A program made the translations under genes and the position numbers. A model generated the notes under the pieces. The model did not search any database. It saw only the letters and a list, made by a program, of their open reading frames with translations, and was not told where the DNA came from. A stretch of DNA of 64,000 nt from Polycladospora coralii (GTDB lineage: Bacteria; Bacillota; Bacilli; Thermoactinomycetales; Thermoactinomycetaceae), in assembly GCF_014773435.2 (NCBI RefSeq), contig NZ_JACXAG020000001.1, positions 1 to 64,000 on the forward strand, given 5' to 3'. Positions 8,270 to 15,866 of this stretch are shown piece after piece (the first letter of the stretch is position 1; each line of letters opens with the position of its first letter).

Positions 8270-8988
8270 TGTAATAAAGCAACTTCATCTGCGGTTAACT
8301 CGCGATATTCACCTAAATCTAGTTCTGGATCTAAGATAAGTTCTCCCATCGATATCCGTTTGAGGTAAGTTACCTTTTTGCCTAGTGCTTCAAACATCCG
8401 CTTTACTTGATGAAATTTGCCTTCTGTTAGGGTAAGTTCAATTTCTGAAGTATGATCACGGGTATGCAAAATTTTTAATTGTGCAGGCTTAGTCAGATAT
8501 CCATCGTCTAAAGTGACGCCCCTTTTAAATTTGTCTTGATCTTCAGATGTTACTTTTCCGGATATCTGAGCATAGTAAGTTTTAGGTACATGTTTCTTGG
8601 GAGCTAAGAGTTGGTGAGATAGTTTTCCATCGTTCGTGAGAAGAAGCAATCCTTCTGTATCTTTATCTAGGCGACCGACTGGAAAAGGTTCAAAATGAAG
8701 ATGTGTATCTTCCAATAAATCAATTACAACTTCATCATAACGATCAGTAGTGGCTGACAATACACCTGCTGGTTTATTCATCATGAGATAAATAAAGGCT
8801 CTATATTGAATGAAATGACCATCTAATTCAACAAGATCTTTCTCTAAGTGTATATGTTTACTAACATCTTTTATAATCTGATCATTTACTGTAATACGTC
8901 CAGCTTTTGCCAGTTGTCGAATTTCTTTTCTCGTTCCAATTCCCATGTTTGCGAGCATTTTATCTAAGCGAATTGTATTCTTTGCCAT
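8245..8988 (-). CDS. RsuA-family 16S rRNA pseudouridine synthase
   Basis: 247 residues. An N-terminal S4 RNA-binding domain (RLDKMLANMGIGTRKEIRQLAKAGRITVND) is followed by the synthase domain with the catalytic-Asp motif PVGRLDKDTEGLLLLTNDG at about 100-120 and a C-terminal KFHQVKRMF motif. The family converts a specific uridine of 16S rRNA to pseudouridine; similarity is closest to the RsuA/YtzG group. GGAGGAAATT precedes the ATG at 8988; the in-frame ATG at 9000 overlaps that site. Its C-terminal codons lie inside the shared terminator. Confidence 0.9.
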   Translation of the reverse strand: MAKNTIRLDKMLANMGIGTRKEIRQLAKAGRITVNDQIIKDVSKHIHLEKDLVELDGHFIQYRAFIYLMMNKPAGVLSATTDRYDEVVIDLLEDTHLHFEPFPVGRLDKDTEGLLLLTNDGKLSHQLLAPKKHVPKTYYAQISGKVTSEDQDKFKRGVTLDDGYLTKPAQLKILHTRDHTSEIELTLTEGKFHQVKRMFEALGKKVTYLKRISMGELILDPELDLGEYRELTADEVALLQKTYEPNL

Positions 8989-9177
8989 AATTTCCTCCAT
9001 ATCTTACAAGATGCTTATCTATTTTATCACAAAACAGGTTTGATGATGAGTGCGAGCGGGAAGGATAAGATAGCAGTAAAATGACTTGCATACTGCCTTT
9101 TTTCATTTAAAATAAAGAGGCAAGAGATAAATAGACTGCATATATAGGAATAAGAGATCTTTGGAGGGAAAGCGTCA

Positions 9178-10125
9178 ATGCATAAAGTAGTCATCTTAGG
9201 AACTGGACCAGCTGGCCTTACAGCTGCAATTTACTTAGCACGTGCCAATATGAACCCATTAGTTATCGAAGGGGCTGAACCAGGTGGACAATTAACGACA
9301 ACGACTGATGTAGAAAATTTCCCTGGTTTTCCAGAAGGTATTATGGGTCCAGAATTAATGGATAATATGCGAAAGCAAGCGGAGCGCTTTGGTGCTACAT
9401 TTAAAAGAGGTTGGGTAAAAGAAGTAGATATCGCTAAACCACCGTTTAAATTATACTTGGATGATCACGATCCTATAGAAGCAGATGCGCTCATTCTTTC
9501 TACGGGTGCATCAGCGAAACTGCTAGGTATTCCTGGTGAGAAAGAAAATATTGGACAGGGAGTAAGTACTTGTGCAACTTGTGATGGATTTTTCTTTCGC
9601 GGGAAAAAGATCATCGTAGTAGGTGGAGGAGACTCTGCGATGGAAGAAGCTAATTTCTTAACTAAATTTGCTTCTGAAGTAACTGTCGTTCATAGACGTA
9701 CAGAGTTACGTGCATCTAAAATCATGCAAGATCGCGCACGTCAAAATGAAAAAGTAGCCTGGGCACTCGATCGGACACCCATTGAAGTGGTTAAAGGTGA
9801 AAGTGGTGTAAAAGGTTTAAAAGTGTTGAATAATGAAACCGGAAAAGAAGAAATCATTGAAGCTGATGGTATATTTATTGCCATTGGTCACCAGCCTAAT
9901 ACCGCATTTCTTAATGGGCAAATTGCACTAGATGACAATGGTTATGTAGCTGTAAGACCTGGAACCACCTTAACTGATATCCCAGGTGTGTTTGCCTGTG
10001 GTGATGTTCAGGACCATGTTTACCGACAAGCGATAACCGCAGCAGGAACAGGTTGTATGGCAGCACTCGATTGTGAACGCTACTTAGAAGGTAGTGCGAC
10101 ACACGATTGGAGTCAAACATTATAG
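9178..10125 (+). CDS. trxB: Thioredoxin reductase
   Basis: 315 residues, the usual length. It has the FAD-binding GTGPAGLTAAIYLARA at 8-23, the redox-active CATCDG at about 134-139, the NADPH-binding VVGGGDSAMEEA near 150 and the C-terminal FAD motif GVFACGDVQD. It transfers electrons from NADPH through FAD to thioredoxin in the cytoplasm. GGAGGGAAAGCGTCA precedes the ATG. It stands alone between two convergent neighbours and ends in a very long palindromic terminator. Identification is secure. Confidence 0.97.
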   Translation: MHKVVILGTGPAGLTAAIYLARANMNPLVIEGAEPGGQLTTTTDVENFPGFPEGIMGPELMDNMRKQAERFGATFKRGWVKEVDIAKPPFKLYLDDHDPIEADALILSTGASAKLLGIPGEKENIGQGVSTCATCDGFFFRGKKIIVVGGGDSAMEEANFLTKFASEVTVVHRRTELRASKIMQDRARQNEKVAWALDRTPIEVVKGESGVKGLKVLNNETGKEEIIEADGIFIAIGHQPNTAFLNGQIALDDNGYVAVRPGTTLTDIPGVFACGDVQDHVYRQAITAAGTGCMAALDCERYLEGSATHDWSQTL

Positions 10126-10178
10126 ATCCTATAGAAAAAGGTATGGATGTACGTACATCCATACCTTTTCTATAGGAT
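10126..10178. terminator. Very long palindromic terminator
   Basis: ATCCTATAGAAAAAGGTATG...GTAC...CATACCTTTTCTATAGGAT forms an almost uninterrupted 24-base-pair stem centred near 10152. It ends trxB and overlaps the last nine bases of the convergent amidase gene. Confidence 0.85.
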
Positions 10179-10952
10179 GAAGACGTCTGTTATACCCAAT
10201 TGCTTTATTTCTACAACGCGATCCTCTGCATTTTTACGTTCACTAAAAGCTCCGGCTTGTACGCGATACCACAAAACGCCTGAGAGATTTGTAGGACTGA
10301 TAAAAGCATCGATTCCATTTTGAATTAAGAAATCTCTTCTTTCCTCTGCATTTTCCTCTTTTAAGAATGAACCTGCAATTACTTTATATAAAGTGATGGT
10401 CTTAGGTTGAAGTGATAATGCAATCGCCAATCCTTCGCTGATCGAGCTGGAAAGATCGTTGATGAATGAAGAAGAGCGTAGTAGAGAAAGATCTCTTGCT
10501 GTATCGATAAATAAATTTTCAAGTAAGACGGCTGACATCTGTGTTTCTCGTAACACATGAAAATTAGCTCTTTTCTTTCCGCGATTGCGCACCCCGTACA
10601 TAGGGCCTATTTTATTCATTACTGAATTATGAATGATTTCGCGTGCTTGTATGGTTTTATTGGATACGCTTCCGTTATAAATAAAACTCTCCCACCCAGT
10701 ACCTCCACCAGCATTAACATGGATAGAACAGTAATAGTCCGCATTTTGGCTATTCGCATAGTTTGTTCTAGCAGTGAGACTTAATGTTTTATCTGTATCT
10801 CTCGTCATTAAAACATCGACAATATAAAAGGTATTGAGATAGTCACGTACTTTTTTGCCAATTGTTAAATTGAAATCTTTTTCACGATAGGAGCCACTGA
10901 CTGCACCAGGATCACTTCCACCATGGCCGGGATCAATAACGATTTTAGTCAT
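10170..10952 (-). CDS. N-acetylmuramoyl-L-alanine amidase with SPOR domain (CwlC-like)
   Basis: 260 residues. The Amidase_3 catalytic domain covers about 1-180: IVIDPGHGGSDPGA with the first zinc His, a Glu in SYREKDFN, CSIHVNAG with another zinc His, and the catalytic Glu in VLLENLFID. Two SPOR-type repeats (LYKVIAGSFLKEENAEERRDFL and WYRVQAGAFSERKNAEDRV) form the C-terminus and bind peptidoglycan. Domain order and absence of a signal peptide match Bacillus CwlC/CwlH-type mother-cell-wall hydrolases used in late sporulation. GAGGAGG precedes the ATG at 10952. A late-sporulation role is inference from architecture. Confidence 0.9.
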   Translation of the reverse strand: MTKIVIDPGHGGSDPGAVSGSYREKDFNLTIGKKVRDYLNTFYIVDVLMTRDTDKTLSLTARTNYANSQNADYYCSIHVNAGGGTGWESFIYNGSVSNKTIQAREIIHNSVMNKIGPMYGVRNRGKKRANFHVLRETQMSAVLLENLFIDTARDLSLLRSSSFINDLSSSISEGLAIALSLQPKTITLYKVIAGSFLKEENAEERRDFLIQNGIDAFISPTNLSGVLWYRVQAGAFSERKNAEDRVVEIKQLGITDVFIL

Positions 10953-11048
10953 CGTGTTACCTCCTCGTTCCATAAAGTAATCGTTTACTTTATTCTATGC
11001 AAGTAAAAGAAAAAAGGTGATAGATTGCGAGGGAGGCTTTGATATGCA

Positions 11049-11092
11049 TAAAATTAAAAGTAGCGTTTTCTTAGAAAAACGCTACTTTTAAT
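11049..11092. terminator. Hairpin terminator
   Basis: AATTAAAAGTAGCGTTTT pairs with AAAACGCTACTTTTAAT around CTTAG. It lies downstream of the minus-strand BclB-like gene and has T-rich flanks. Confidence 0.8.
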
Positions 11093-11110
11093 GGATGGTT
11101 CTCATTTTCT

Positions 11111-11746
11111 TCATGATTTGATTTCGATTCCTGCACTCGCATATCCGTCTAGCGTCGTCGTTGTATGCTGTTCAGTTGTGATTAACGTTACGACATGTAA
11201 TAGTCTCAGTTCTGGTGCGATGATTACTGGAGCAAAGCTGTTATTGATCGCGTGTTGCGCACTACCTAAGCTTGGTGATCCTGTATACGCTGGTAAATCG
11301 ACAAAGGCACCAGTTGGTGTAAACGTATTTGGGGTTGCGGAAGTCGGATCGGCACTCCAAATTTCAAATCTGACTACTGCTGTTCCTTTTCCTAAGGCAG
11401 GCCTTTTTACAAGGCTAAAAAATCCAGATAATGAAGTGATCGTACCAGCTCGTGATGTAGAAAATGCAAAGTCTAATAAAGCACCAACAGATCCAGTCAG
11501 GTCTATGCTTGGACCTCCTAATAAACGAACTGGAAATGTTGAATGTCCAAAACCGATTAATCCAGCTGTCATTGCAATTCCTGCATCGTTAGCCTCTATG
11601 GATATGGGTTGGCCAGATGCATACGGAATAATAGAAGAGCCATTAGCCACAGCATCGACTTCGGGCATACCAGTTGCCCCCCTACCACTTATAGACATGT
11701 TGTTCTTGTTAATATCATTGTTTTGATCGTTGTCGTGTGTTGTCAC
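11111..11746 (-). CDS. BclB-like exosporium/spore surface protein without collagen repeats
   Basis: 211 residues. After a polar Asn/Asp-rich start comes a domain with the hallmarks of the BclB C-terminal domain: SSIIPYASGQPISIE, a GLIGFG turn, a DLTGSVGALLDFAFSTSRAGTITSLSGFFS core, and long beta strands. In exosporium glycoproteins this trimerising jellyroll follows a collagen-like GXX stalk; here the stalk is absent. There is no signal peptide, in line with mother-cell synthesis. The GTG at 11746 is chosen because GAGGTG lies nine bases upstream. It probably sits on the spore surface; function beyond structure is unknown. Confidence 0.75.
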   Translation of the reverse strand: MTTHDNDQNNDINKNNMSISGRGATGMPEVDAVANGSSIIPYASGQPISIEANDAGIAMTAGLIGFGHSTFPVRLLGGPSIDLTGSVGALLDFAFSTSRAGTITSLSGFFSLVKRPALGKGTAVVRFEIWSADPTSATPNTFTPTGAFVDLPAYTGSPSLGSAQHAINNSFAPVIIAPELRLLHVVTLITTEQHTTTTLDGYASAGIEIKS

Positions 11747-11875
11747 AAATCCTCTCACCTCACTTGAATTATGCTTCTACATAAGTTATGTAGGTGAAAA
11801 TGTACCTGACACTCATTAGGTTCAAAAATATTTTGAATCCCCACATCAAAGATCAATCTGGGAAAGGATCGTAAA
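11747..11875. other. Divergent intergenic region
   Basis: About 130 bases between the divergent BclB-like gene and the kinase gene; it must carry both promoters. GAGGTGA of the BclB-like gene is at its left edge and AAAGGA of the kinase near 11863-11868. No clear -10/-35 pair was identified. Confidence 0.35.
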
Positions 11876-12527
11876 TTGGCTATGATACAAAACGCACAAT
11901 CCTTACTAAAGAATATTGTAAAATCTACACCCCCCCAAAAAAGAAACATTAATGATTGGCATAGATGGATGCGGTGGTGCCGGAAAAAGCACACTGGCTA
12001 GCCATTTACAAGAACAATTGCCAGCAGAAGTGACCATTGTTCACCAAGATGATTTTTACCTCACTTCCCATCAACGAAAAATGAAAGAAAATAATGAACC
12101 GGGATCTGATTTTGATTGGCGACGCGTAAGATCACAAATTTTACATCCGCTCAGTCAAAATAGAGAGGGTTATTATCAGCGTTATGACTGGGAAAGTGAT
12201 CAACTTGCAGAGTGGTATAAAATTCCGATTGGCGGTATTGTAATTGTAGAGGGTGTTTACGCGACACGTAATGAACTTGCTCATTTTTATGATTTTCGAA
12301 TTTGGATCGAAACACCACACGACGTTCGTTTAAGGCGTGGCTTAACGCGAGATGGGGAGGATGCGCGAGTTCAATGGGAAAAAGAATGGATGCCGGCTGA
12401 AGAGCAGTATGCTATGCAACAAAAACCATACGAGCAAGCACATCTCATTCTTGATGGAACAGGGAAGTATGCAGCATTTTCAAATCGGGAATGGTTTTTA
12501 TTGAATAGGATGGGGGATTTTATTTAA
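11876..12527 (+). pseudogene. Uridine-kinase-like P-loop NTPase with a frameshift at a C7A6 tract
   Basis: From ATG 11952 onward an open frame encodes a P-loop kinase of the uridine-kinase-like group: Walker A GIDGCGGAGKST, HQDDFY, and a VIVEGVYA strand. That ATG has no ribosome binding site and leaves no N-terminal strand before the P-loop. A start at TTG 11876 (AAGGA seven bases upstream) opens a second frame, MAMIQNAQSLLKNIVKST, that meets the kinase frame at a run of seven C and six A (11930-11942). Removing one base there joins them into a normal family N-terminus. The stop is one base before the phosphotransferase gene, so the two are coupled. It could be a contraction error, a phase-variable tract or a real mutation. 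Confidence 0.75.
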
Positions 12528-12528
12528 G

Positions 12529-13410
12529 ATGAATCAACTGCAGCAAATGATCGCTCAATTTAAGTTAAATGTTTTAACTGTCGATCGTGTTCCTGAATCA
12601 TTTAGTTCAATTGTTTATAAAATCACGTTAATGAATCATCAGATTGTATACATCAAAATTCCCTACTCTCAGGTGGAGCTCAGGCGAGAGTATGTATTGT
12701 TAAAATATTTATATGAAGAACTGCCTGTTCCTCAAGTTTTAGATTATTGGGAAGGAGATGATCGTTACTTTGGTGGATTATTACTATCTGCAGTTGCAGG
12801 GGTTCCGCATACAGGAGCAGTGGATGAGCCGCTAGCCTATGAGATCGGACTGTACCATGCGAAACTACATAAAGTTACACTTGATGCGCCATATTTAGAT
12901 GCGTATGTGGATAATGTTTTTGAAAAGTGGACCCAATTTGTTAGGAATCAGTTTTACGCCTACGCGCAAGATGTGAACAAAGTCATTCCTCTGAAATTAT
13001 TTGAACAATCATTACAATATTTTGAACGATATCAAAAAAGACTACCACCCCCAGATGGACCTTGTCTGATTCACATGGATTATCGATTAGGTAATATTTT
13101 AGTGGATGAAAATCGTGTAAAGGGTATTATCGATTTCGAAAGTGTGCTGATAGGTGCGACAGAAATGGACTTTATTAAACTAGAGCATGATATTTTCAGA
13201 AAATATATAGGTGTAAAGGATGCCTATCAACAAGGATATGCATCTATTCGCCCCTTAATCGACCTAGATCAGATACTACCCTTTTATGCATTTACGAATG
13301 CATTTAACTCTATCGGATGGTGTGTACGAAGGGGAATAAATAAGCACCAAGCTTATTATCAAAAGAATTTAGCTGATTTGAAAGTGATTATACAAGTGGA
13401 CGCGTTTTAG
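12529..13410 (+). CDS. APH-family small-molecule phosphotransferase
   Basis: 293 residues with the aminoglycoside phosphotransferase / choline kinase fold. The catalytic loop is HMDYRLGNIL (H-x-D-x4-N) at about 183-192 and the metal-binding motif is IIDFES at about 201-206. The N-lobe contains the ATP-contacting Lys in VYIKIPYS. It transfers phosphate from ATP to a hydroxyl of a small substrate, which cannot be told from sequence. It starts one base after the upstream kinase-like frame and has no strong own RBS, so translation is probably coupled and the two enzymes may act on related substrates. Confidence 0.8.
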   Translation: MNQLQQMIAQFKLNVLTVDRVPESFSSIVYKITLMNHQIVYIKIPYSQVELRREYVLLKYLYEELPVPQVLDYWEGDDRYFGGLLLSAVAGVPHTGAVDEPLAYEIGLYHAKLHKVTLDAPYLDAYVDNVFEKWTQFVRNQFYAYAQDVNKVIPLKLFEQSLQYFERYQKRLPPPDGPCLIHMDYRLGNILVDENRVKGIIDFESVLIGATEMDFIKLEHDIFRKYIGVKDAYQQGYASIRPLIDLDQILPFYAFTNAFNSIGWCVRRGINKHQAYYQKNLADLKVIIQVDAF

Positions 13411-13479
13411 CGTTGGTTGAAGCGTCGGTGAATCAGATTTGAAGGGGTACCGACTGACCTCTTACGCATGGAGAGTCGA

Positions 13480-13523
13480 TCGACACGTGGTGCGAATAGA
13501 TGTCAATTCACACCACGTGTCGA
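13480..13523. terminator. Hairpin between convergent genes
   Basis: Perfect 13-base arms TCGACACGTGGTG and CACCACGTGTCGA separated by 18 bases, between the phosphotransferase and the histidine kinase gene. Confidence 0.75.
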
Positions 13524-13524
13524 C

Positions 13525-14973
13525 TTATTTGCTCCTATTATCATTTGATAAGGGGAGCGTTAGGGTGAAAATTGTTCCATTTTTACTGCTTTCTTTTAAA
13601 TAAAGCTCACCGTGATGGGCGTGTGCGATTAATTGGCTAAATGAAAGCCCTAATCCGAGTCCGCGTATACGGTGTTTTTTATGATTCCCTCGATAAAATC
13701 GTTCGAAAATAAAAGATTGTTCTTCAGGAGGAATACCTATCCCCGTATCACGTATATCAAGTACTGTATCTTGCTGATCTCTTCTGATATTCACTGCAAT
13801 ATGACCTGTACCTTCTGGTAAAGCTTCCTTCGCGTTGTTTAATAAGTTCACGATGATCTGTTGAATGCGTAATGGATCCACATCGCTATATAATGGTTCT
13901 GAGGCATTTTGGATATCTAGTGTGTATGTTGGACTGGGTTGCGATACATGCCACTGTGTTGCGGCCTCTACAATCATTGCACTTAAGTCGATCTTTTCTT
14001 TTTTCATCTTGATAGATCCTGCTGTAAATGCATTAAAATCCAATAAATCGTTGATCATGAGTTGTAAACGATTAAGTTCAGATAATGAGATATCCATAAA
14101 CTCGGTTGCTTCTTCGCCTATGACGACTTCATCTCGCACTGCTTGGATTAATCCGCTAATTGATGCAACGGGTGTTTTAAGTTCGTGTGTGACCCCGGCC
14201 AATAATGTTGCACGAAGGATTTCCAATTGTTTTAAACGGTGGGACATTTCCTTGAAAGAGTTGACTAAGTCATGAACTTCCTTTTCTTCGATTTTGTCGA
14301 ACAATTGAATATTATAATTGCCTTGTTGAATCTGTTTGGCGGCCTCTGCTACATTTTGGATTGGTTGGGAAATGCGTCTAGACAAGAAATAAATGACAGC
14401 CCAACCTAAAAGAGCCAAGCCAATAATCATCACAATCACTAAGCGCAATTCTTGATCCCAATATACGATTTCATTTTCAGAAAGACCAATGATGACATAT
14501 CCAAGTACTTCTTCCGTATTTGGATCCGTGACCGTACTTTTTACAAAATAGAGATAATCAACTTGGTTTTGCGAGGGATTTGCTTTATATTTTTTGTCGT
14601 TTTGATTGCCATTAATCACTTCTGTAAGGATATCATCTGGTAGTCCAGGAATATCTCTGGGCTCCTGAAAAAGTGTTTTTCTTTTTTGATTCACGATATA
14701 TACATGGGGTCTGCTTTTTAAGCGATTTTCCCGGATCGTTCTCGCTAAAATTTTTTGGAAACTTAACTGGATATCAATCTCATCTTCGTAAATAGGTACT
14801 CTTTCAGCAATCAAGCCTGCTAAGTGCTGTGCTCTTTCAATATTAAATTCAATTTTTGTTTGTTTGATCCAATAGATGGAAATGATTGCGATGATGAAAA
14901 GTCCGATAAAAAGGGTGATTAAATAACGCGTAGTCCAGTACTTTATGAGTGATATGCGTTTATTTTTTTTCAT
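13525..14973 (-). CDS. Sensor histidine kinase
   Basis: About 482 residues. TM1 at about 12-34 (ITLFIGLFIIAIISIYWI), an extracytoplasmic sensor of about 140 residues, TM2 at about 178-200 (VIVMIIGLALLGWAVIYFL), then HAMP, HisKA with the phospho-acceptor His in THELKTPVAS (~265), and HATPase with N-box NLLNNAKEAL, G1 DTGIGIPP and G2 GLGLGLSF. It phosphorylates the response regulator encoded just upstream. ATG 14973 overlaps the regulator's 3' end by 14 bases (a GTG at 14979 is the alternative), so translation is coupled. The divergent glycosylation operon is its likely target. Confidence 0.93.
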   Translation of the reverse strand: MKKNKRISLIKYWTTRYLITLFIGLFIIAIISIYWIKQTKIEFNIERAQHLAGLIAERVPIYEDEIDIQLSFQKILARTIRENRLKSRPHVYIVNQKRKTLFQEPRDIPGLPDDILTEVINGNQNDKKYKANPSQNQVDYLYFVKSTVTDPNTEEVLGYVIIGLSENEIVYWDQELRLVIVMIIGLALLGWAVIYFLSRRISQPIQNVAEAAKQIQQGNYNIQLFDKIEEKEVHDLVNSFKEMSHRLKQLEILRATLLAGVTHELKTPVASISGLIQAVRDEVVIGEEATEFMDISLSELNRLQLMINDLLDFNAFTAGSIKMKKEKIDLSAMIVEAATQWHVSQPSPTYTLDIQNASEPLYSDVDPLRIQQIIVNLLNNAKEALPEGTGHIAVNIRRDQQDTVLDIRDTGIGIPPEEQSFIFERFYRGNHKKHRIRGLGLGLSFSQLIAHAHHGELYLKESSKNGTIFTLTLPLSNDNRSK

Positions 14974-15655
14974 ATACACGTAATTGATACCCCAATCCTC
15001 GATGCGTCTTAATTTCTCCCTCTGCTCGTGGCCAGTTGGAAAGAACCCGTCTGATTCGCTTGATAGCTAAATCAACGGCACGATTTGAACCTTCGAAATC
15101 AAGCCCCCATACTTGCTCAATAATTTGATCTCTTGTAAATAATTGATTAGGATGTTCTATTAAAAAGAGTAAGAGAGCGAGATCACGGGGGTTGAATTGT
15201 AACGGTACACCATTTAACGTAACGGTGTGTGCAGTCAAATTTATTTTTAAACAACCATATTGGATGGTCTCGTTAGATTGGATCAAGTTTGTAGAACGAC
15301 GTAAAACTGCCCGCACACGTGCAACTACCTCTTCGGCTACGAAAGGCTTTGTAATATAATCATCCGCACCTGCATGAAAACCATTTAGCCTTGAATTAAC
15401 CTCCCCAAGTGCAGTAAGTACAATGACAGGACATGCACTTTTCTCTCTGATCCAACTTAAGATTTCCCAACCATCTTTTCCTGGTAAATTCATATCGAGT
15501 AGGACTAATGCGGGATGAAAATTGTCAAATATTTGTATGGCATCATCACCATTAAAGGATTGGGCTACATCAAAATGGTGTTTTTGAAGATAAACTTTTA
15601 ACACACGAGAAATCGCTTCTTCATCTTCAACAATTAGTATTTTGTCATTCATCAT
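14960..15655 (-). CDS. OmpR/PhoB-family response regulator
   Basis: 231 residues. Receiver domain (1-120): acidic pair EDEE near 10, phospho-acceptor Asp in VLLDMNLPGKDGWEIL (~54), and Lys in YITKPF (~104). Winged-helix DNA-binding domain (about 130-228) with LALLLFLIEHPNQLFTRDQIIEQVWG and the recognition segment NRAVDLAIKRIRRVL. AGAGGTG precedes the ATG. The partner kinase overlaps its 3' end. A pair of TTACTGA repeats 11 bp apart lies in the divergent intergenic region, as expected for a dimer-binding OmpR-type site. Confidence 0.95.
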   Translation of the reverse strand: MMNDKILIVEDEEAISRVLKVYLQKHHFDVAQSFNGDDAIQIFDNFHPALVLLDMNLPGKDGWEILSWIREKSACPVIVLTALGEVNSRLNGFHAGADDYITKPFVAEEVVARVRAVLRRSTNLIQSNETIQYGCLKINLTAHTVTLNGVPLQFNPRDLALLLFLIEHPNQLFTRDQIIEQVWGLDFEGSNRAVDLAIKRIRRVLSNWPRAEGEIKTHRGLGYQLRVYEKK

Positions 15656-15804
15656 ATATCACCTCTTTCAACGCTCATCTAGGTATATCGACTTTCACAA
15701 TTTTACCACGCCCTTTCGTTTTGAAAAGTAGTCTTAAAGATCATTCCACCAAAACCTTACGACGCTCCCCAAACTTCCTGTGCCCTTAAAAATAGATTTT
15801 TGCT

Positions 15805-15836
15805 TTGACATCTTACTGACACATTACTGATTTAAG
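15805..15836 (+). promoter_or_regulatory. Promoter region of the glycosylation operon with an 11-bp direct repeat
   Basis: TTGACA at 15805-15810 looks like a -35 box; the -10 box is poor (TGATTT at 17 bp, TTTAAG at 20 bp). Between them TTACTGA occurs at 15813-15819 and 15824-15830, an 11-bp repeat typical of OmpR/PhoB-type activators. The regulator gene is divergent and adjacent. A weak -10 plus activator repeats suggests regulated transcription. Confidence 0.55.
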
Positions 15837-15866
15837 ATCGTATCAAGTTAACCGAAGGAGGTTTGA

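Noticed and set aside
10126..10178. Mobile or replication palindrome
   Set aside because: Position between convergent genes and the T-rich arm fit a long terminator.
11091..11726. Long plus-strand open frame opposite the BclB-like gene
   Set aside because: Antisense shadow; the minus-strand product has a family pattern and a good RBS.
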